DNA of 57,263 nt, from the NCBI GenBank assembly GCA_009731375.1, contig BJOX01000129.1, positions 346,464-403,726 on the forward strand, written 5' to 3'. The notes beneath the pieces were generated by a model. The model did not search any database, was not told the DNA's origin, and saw only the letters and a list, made by a program, of their open reading frames with translations. Of this stretch, positions 1-57,263 are shown piece by piece (positions within the stretch are counted from its first letter, which is position 1; each line of letters starts with the position of its first letter). The position numbers were made by a program, and so were the translations under genes. Source of the DNA: Paulinella micropora (Eukaryota > Cercozoa > Imbricatea > Euglyphida).

Positions 1-171
1 TGAGATATCGACTAATGTCAGAAAAAAGGAGCTTCTGATTTCGTCAACCAAGGAAGTCTGTGAATAAAGTATTGACCCGATGCCCAGCTAAGCCGTGATG
101 TTTGCACGGAAGGGACTGATACAGGCGATACCAAAGCTCCCTAGTACCAGGCGGGGCCAGGGCTCGTTCCA
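1..171 (-). mobile_element. Retroposon family R copy 1 (3' end only)
   Basis: Begins TGAGATATCGACTAATGTC on the plus strand and matches copies at 7.05, 19.86 and 25.04 kb; broken off into GATA repeat at 172. Left edge coincides with the window edge. Confidence 0.8.
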
Positions 172-284
172 TAAAGATAGATAGATAGATAGATAGGTAG
201 GTAGGTAGGTAGATATATATACCCAAATTGGCTTCGATGTAAGGGTTGAATCTCAACATAAACTTAGATAGAGAGATAGATAGA

Positions 285-318
<34 letters not shown>

Positions 319-870
319 TAGATATATAGATAGAGTGATAGATAGATAGATAGATAGATAGATAGGTAGGTAGGTAGATATATATACCCAAATTGGCTTC
401 GATGTAAGGGTTGAATCTCACCATAAACTTAGATAGATAGATAGATAGATAGATAGACCCAAAGTGGCTTCAATGTAAGGGTTTAATCTCACCATGAACT
501 TAGATAGATAGATAGATAGATAGATAGACCCAAATTGGCTTCCATGTAAGGGTTTAATCTCACCATAACATTAGATAGATAGATAGATAGATAGACCCAG
601 ATTGGCTTCAATGTAAGGATTTAATCTCACCATAAACTTAGATAGATAGATAGATAGATAGACCCAGATTGGCTTCAATGTAAGGGTTTAATCTCACCAT
701 AAACTTAGATAGATAGATAGATAGATAGACCCAGATTGGCTTCAATGTAAGGGTTTAATCTCACCATGAACTTAGATAGGATAGATAGATAGATAGATAG
801 ACCCAGATTGGCTTCAATTTAAGGGTTTAATCTCACCATAAACTTAGATTGATAGATAGATAGATAGATA
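172..870 (-). repeat. GATA array with eight copies of the exon-36 edge
   Basis: Units of about 65-75 nt: exon-36-like sequence (GGTGAGATTAAACCCTTACA, GAAGCCAATCTGGG on the gene strand) followed by TCTA repeat. Confidence 0.85.
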
Positions 871-875
871 GATAC

Positions 876-54069
<53,194 letters not shown>

Positions 54070-54592
54070 TTTTATGCGTTGGTGCATTTTTGCGAAAACA
54101 CCTTCCAAAATCAAACGTCAGAGAAACTGATAGAAACCTTTCGCTCTCTGTCTGGCTCTGTCTCTTTCACACACTCACTCATTCACTGTTCACTCATTCA
54201 CTCTGTTCACTCACTCGCTCACTGTTCACTCACTCGCTCACTGTTCACTCACTCGCTCACTGTTCACTCACTCGCTCACTGTTCACTCACTCGCTCACTG
54301 TTCACTTACTCACTGTTCACTCACTCACTCACACTCACTCACTCACTCACTCACTCGCTCACTCACTCACTTACTCACTCGCTCGCTCGCTCACTCACTC
54401 GCTCGCTCACTCACTCACTCACTCACTCACTCGCTCGCTCACTCACTCACTCACTCACTCGCTCACTCGCTCACTCACTCACTCACGCTCACTCACTCAC
54501 TCACTCGCTCACTCACACTCACTCACTCACTCGGTCGTTGAATCACACACACACACACTCACACAGAGGTAGGCGCACACTGCCCTCCCCCG

Positions 54593-54640
<48 letters not shown>

Positions 54641-54716
54641 CTCTCACTTTGAATGTCTATCTATCTTGCACAGTGTATTACTTGTCTCAGCTTTACACAA
54701 TGTGTTCGTGCGAGTA

Positions 54717-54761
<45 letters not shown>

Positions 54762-54878
54762 ATTTGTGTGTGTGAGAGAGAGAGAGAGACAGAGAGAGAT
54801 GAGCGTTTGATTGACTATCTATCTTGCACAGTATATTACTTGTCTCAGCTCTGCACAGTGTGTTTGTGCGAGTAGATG

Positions 54879-54942
<64 letters not shown>

Positions 54943-55496
54943 TTGTTGATGTGGTGTCCCTGTTCAGAGTCACAGGTCNNNNNNNNNNNNNCCCCCCCCC
55001 CGGGGGGGGGGGGGGGGGGGGATGTGTGTGTGTGTGAGAGAGAGAGAGAGATTGATGTGTTTTCCTTGTTCAGAGACACAGGTCGTCAGAAGAGAAGGCT
55101 TCAAATCCTTATGGCAAAAGAGGACGACAGGTAATCCACATGTACACAACATACCTACCTACCTACCCACCTGCCTACCTACCTACCTACCTAGCTACCT
55201 ACCTTCCTGCAACTTTTATGGCGAAAGACGACGAGGGGTCTCTCACATATTAACATACCTACCTACCTACCTACCTACCTACCTAGCAGGCAACCTACCT
55301 ACCCGCCTACCTACCTATCATTTTATCTGTCTATCTATCTATCAATGTGTGCTTCCATCCATCCATCCATCCATCCATCTATCTATCTATCTATCTATCC
55401 GTCTATCCATCCATTCACCTATTTGGGTACCTTTGATAGTGAGAGGCTCCCGGTGTATGTGTCATCGAGTGTGTGTGTTGTCTCTCTATCTCTCTC

Positions 55497-55530
<34 letters not shown>

Positions 55531-55699
55531 TTTCTTNNNNNNNNNNNNNNNNNNNNNNNNNNNNNNNNNNNNNNNNNNNNNNNNNNNNNNNNNNNNNNNN
55601 NNNNNNNNNNNNNNNNNNNNNNNNNNNNNNNNNNNNNNNNNNNNNNNNNNNNNNNNNNNNNNNNNNNNNNNNNNNNNNNNNNNNNNNNNNNNNNNNNNN
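54070..55699. repeat. CACT, CT, TA, GA, C/G and CTAC arrays upstream of the RasGAP gene
   Basis: About 90 nt of unique sequence upstream of the start, then (CACT)n 54165-54540, a twice-seen motif (CTATCTATCTTGCACAGT), (TA)n, C10-G20 at 54992-55021 after a 13-N gap, CTAC, and gap 55537-55699. No promoter motif I would defend. Confidence 0.8.
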
Positions 55700-56115
55700 G
55701 TGGTGTGCTGGGCCCGTGGTGGGGTGCCTTATGTGTGCCTAGCCATACGCCTATAAGTCATATGCCGAAATAGCGACGGGAAGCACAATCCTGTTCCCTC
55801 AGGGCACTTCTCGCTTGTTGAGCCCGGAATAAAACCCACAGTGCTCTGTCGGTTTATACTAGACTGTCGAACAGTCTCGAAACTCCATCTGCTTACTAGG
55901 TCCTCTGTAATGGAGGTGGGAGCTCGTTCTGCAAGGGGCGCTTATGGAACGAGCCCTGGCCCCGCCTGGTACTAGGGAGGCTTTGGTATTGCCTGTATCA
56001 GTCCCTTCCGTGCAAACATCACGGCTTAGCTGGGCATCGGGTTAATACTTTACCCACAGACTTCCTGGTTGACGAAATCAGAAGCTCCTTTTTTCTGACA
56101 TTAGTCGATATTTCA
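55700..56115 (+). mobile_element. Retroposon family R copy 7
   Basis: Begins at the edge of a gap; ends GTCGATATTTCAT and is followed by the 5' part of copy 8 rather than by repeat, so the two are in tandem like copies 2 and 3. Confidence 0.8.
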
Positions 56116-56129
56116 TCAGTTGATCTTAT

Positions 56130-56662
56130 CACTTACTCTACGGAATGAACCAAGGCCACTTGAGGTGTCACTGACCCTCTCTTGGGCTTGATTTTTTGAA
56201 ATGGGTGCCATCTGTCGACAGACAGAGAATTAGGGGATGGTGTGGGTGTGCTGGGCCCGTGGTGGGGTGCCTTATGTGTGCCTAGCCATACGCCTATAAG
56301 TCATATGCCGAAATAGCGACGGGAAGCACAATCCTGTTCCCTCAGGGTGCCCTTTCTCGCTTGTTGAGCCCGGAATAAAACCCACAGTGCTCTGTCGGTT
56401 TATACTAGACTGTCGAACAGTCTCGAAACTCCATCTGCTTACTGGGCCCTCTGTAATGGAGGTGGGAGCTCGTTCTGCAAGGGGCGCTTTATGGAACGAG
56501 CCCTGGCCCCGCCTGGTACTAGGAAGCTTTGGTATTGCCTGTATCAGTCCCTTCCGTGCAAACATCACGGCTTAGCTGGGCATCGGGTTAATACTTTACC
56601 CACAGACTTCCTTGGTTGACGAAATCAGAAGCTCCTTTTTTCTGACATTAGTCGATATCTCA
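56130..56662 (+). mobile_element. Retroposon family R copy 8
   Basis: About 530 nt, keeps the 5' part seen in copy 2 (ACTGACCCTC, CTGTCGACAGACAG), followed by CTAT repeat at its 3' end. Confidence 0.8.
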
Positions 56663-56678
56663 TCTATCTATCTATTTA

Positions 56679-56734
<56 letters not shown>

Positions 56735-56894
56735 TCTATCCATCTATCCATCCATCCATCCATCTATATATCTATCTATCTATCTATCGATCGATCTATC
56801 GATCAATCTATCTATCTATCTTCCTATTTACCTATCTATCTTCCTACCTACCCATTTGGGTGCTTTTGGTGTGTCATCGAGTGTGTAGTGCTGC

Positions 56895-56945
<51 letters not shown>

Positions 56946-57263
56946 CCTACCTACCTACCTATCTGTGGTGCTTCTGTTGTGTCATCGAGTGTGTATTGAT
57001 GCCTTTCTATCTATCTATACCTACCTACCTAATCTATCTATCTATCTATCCATCTATCCATATATCTATATCTACTCCATCCATCCATCCATCCGTCCAC
57101 CTATACTTGCTTGCTTTTTTTCTTGTGAGGCGCATTGATGCCCTTAAGACATCTTGCATTGAGGATGTCTTATTCTGTACATGTACCCATCTGTCTATAT
57201 GCTCGCGCGCGCGCGCGTGTGTGTGTGTGTGTGTGTGTCCCCCCCCCCCCCCCCCCCCCCCCC
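56663..57263. repeat. TATC, GTCT, CATC arrays, (GT)n and poly-C
   Basis: Includes a repeated motif (GGTGTGTCATCGAGTGTGTA, near 56868, and a variant near 56978), then unique 57110-57200 and C run to the window end. Confidence 0.85.

Noticed and set aside
172-870. CRISPR array (regular repeats with spacers)
   Set aside because: Spacers are GATA repeats, not unique sequence; units are exon-36-edge copies in a eukaryotic intron.

Overview
The window is eukaryotic nuclear DNA. It has spliceosomal GT-AG introns with GTATGT-like donors and TACTAAC branch sites, retroposon 3' ends, palindromic MITE-like elements, and very dense microsatellites (GATA/TATC, TATG/CATA, GGTA, TTAG, GA, TA and pentamers of the ATAAC, ATGAC and AAGGT type). 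There are 13 runs of N. I cannot name the lineage. Most long open frames are translations of tandem repeats and are not genes.

The main result is one long minus-strand gene, read by hand across the whole window from about 54.07 kb down to 0.88 kb and continuing past the left edge. I place 36 exons (about 3.3 kb coding, mostly 25-140 nt, one of 752 nt) with introns made almost wholly of microsatellite. Reading phase is consistent at 33 of the 35 junctions; exon 1 to 2 and exon 23 to 24 are unresolved, so at least one exon is probably missing at each. Exons 18 to 23 together match the first half of a RasGAP domain, including an arginine-finger motif (LLRTNS). They are followed by a long Ser/Asn/Pro-rich insert (exons 24-31) and then a helical, charged stretch (exons 32-36). 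The N-terminal part is lysine-rich and Ser/Pro-rich, and may begin MGNTFS, a possible N-myristoylation site.

The striking structural feature is that many introns carry minisatellites whose unit is a copy of the adjacent exon's edge with its splice site. Copies in the downstream intron keep the exon end and the 5' splice site; copies in the upstream intron keep the 3' splice site and the exon start. The best case is 30.3-31.5 kb, where seven ratchet-like sites (pyrimidines-CAG directly followed by GTATGC, with a TACTAAC in each unit) follow exon 15.

Other content: two plus-strand exons (21.18-22.09 kb) encode the first half of a TLDc domain and lie antisense inside the intron between exons 23 and 24, or reflect a misjoin at the adjacent gap. 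Two degenerate non-LTR retrotransposon 3' ends (40.76-41.75 kb and 46.02-46.69 kb, the second with a shorter copy at 47.10 kb) and a 0.4-0.6 kb retroposon family (eight copies) all end directly in CTAT repeat, suggesting that 3' tails seed some of the GATA arrays. A double-palindrome element (seven copies plus a fragment) and a MITE with GTAAGG...CCTTAC ends recur through the introns. Several arrays switch strand (GATA to TATC, GA to TC, TTATG to CATAA), giving large hairpins.
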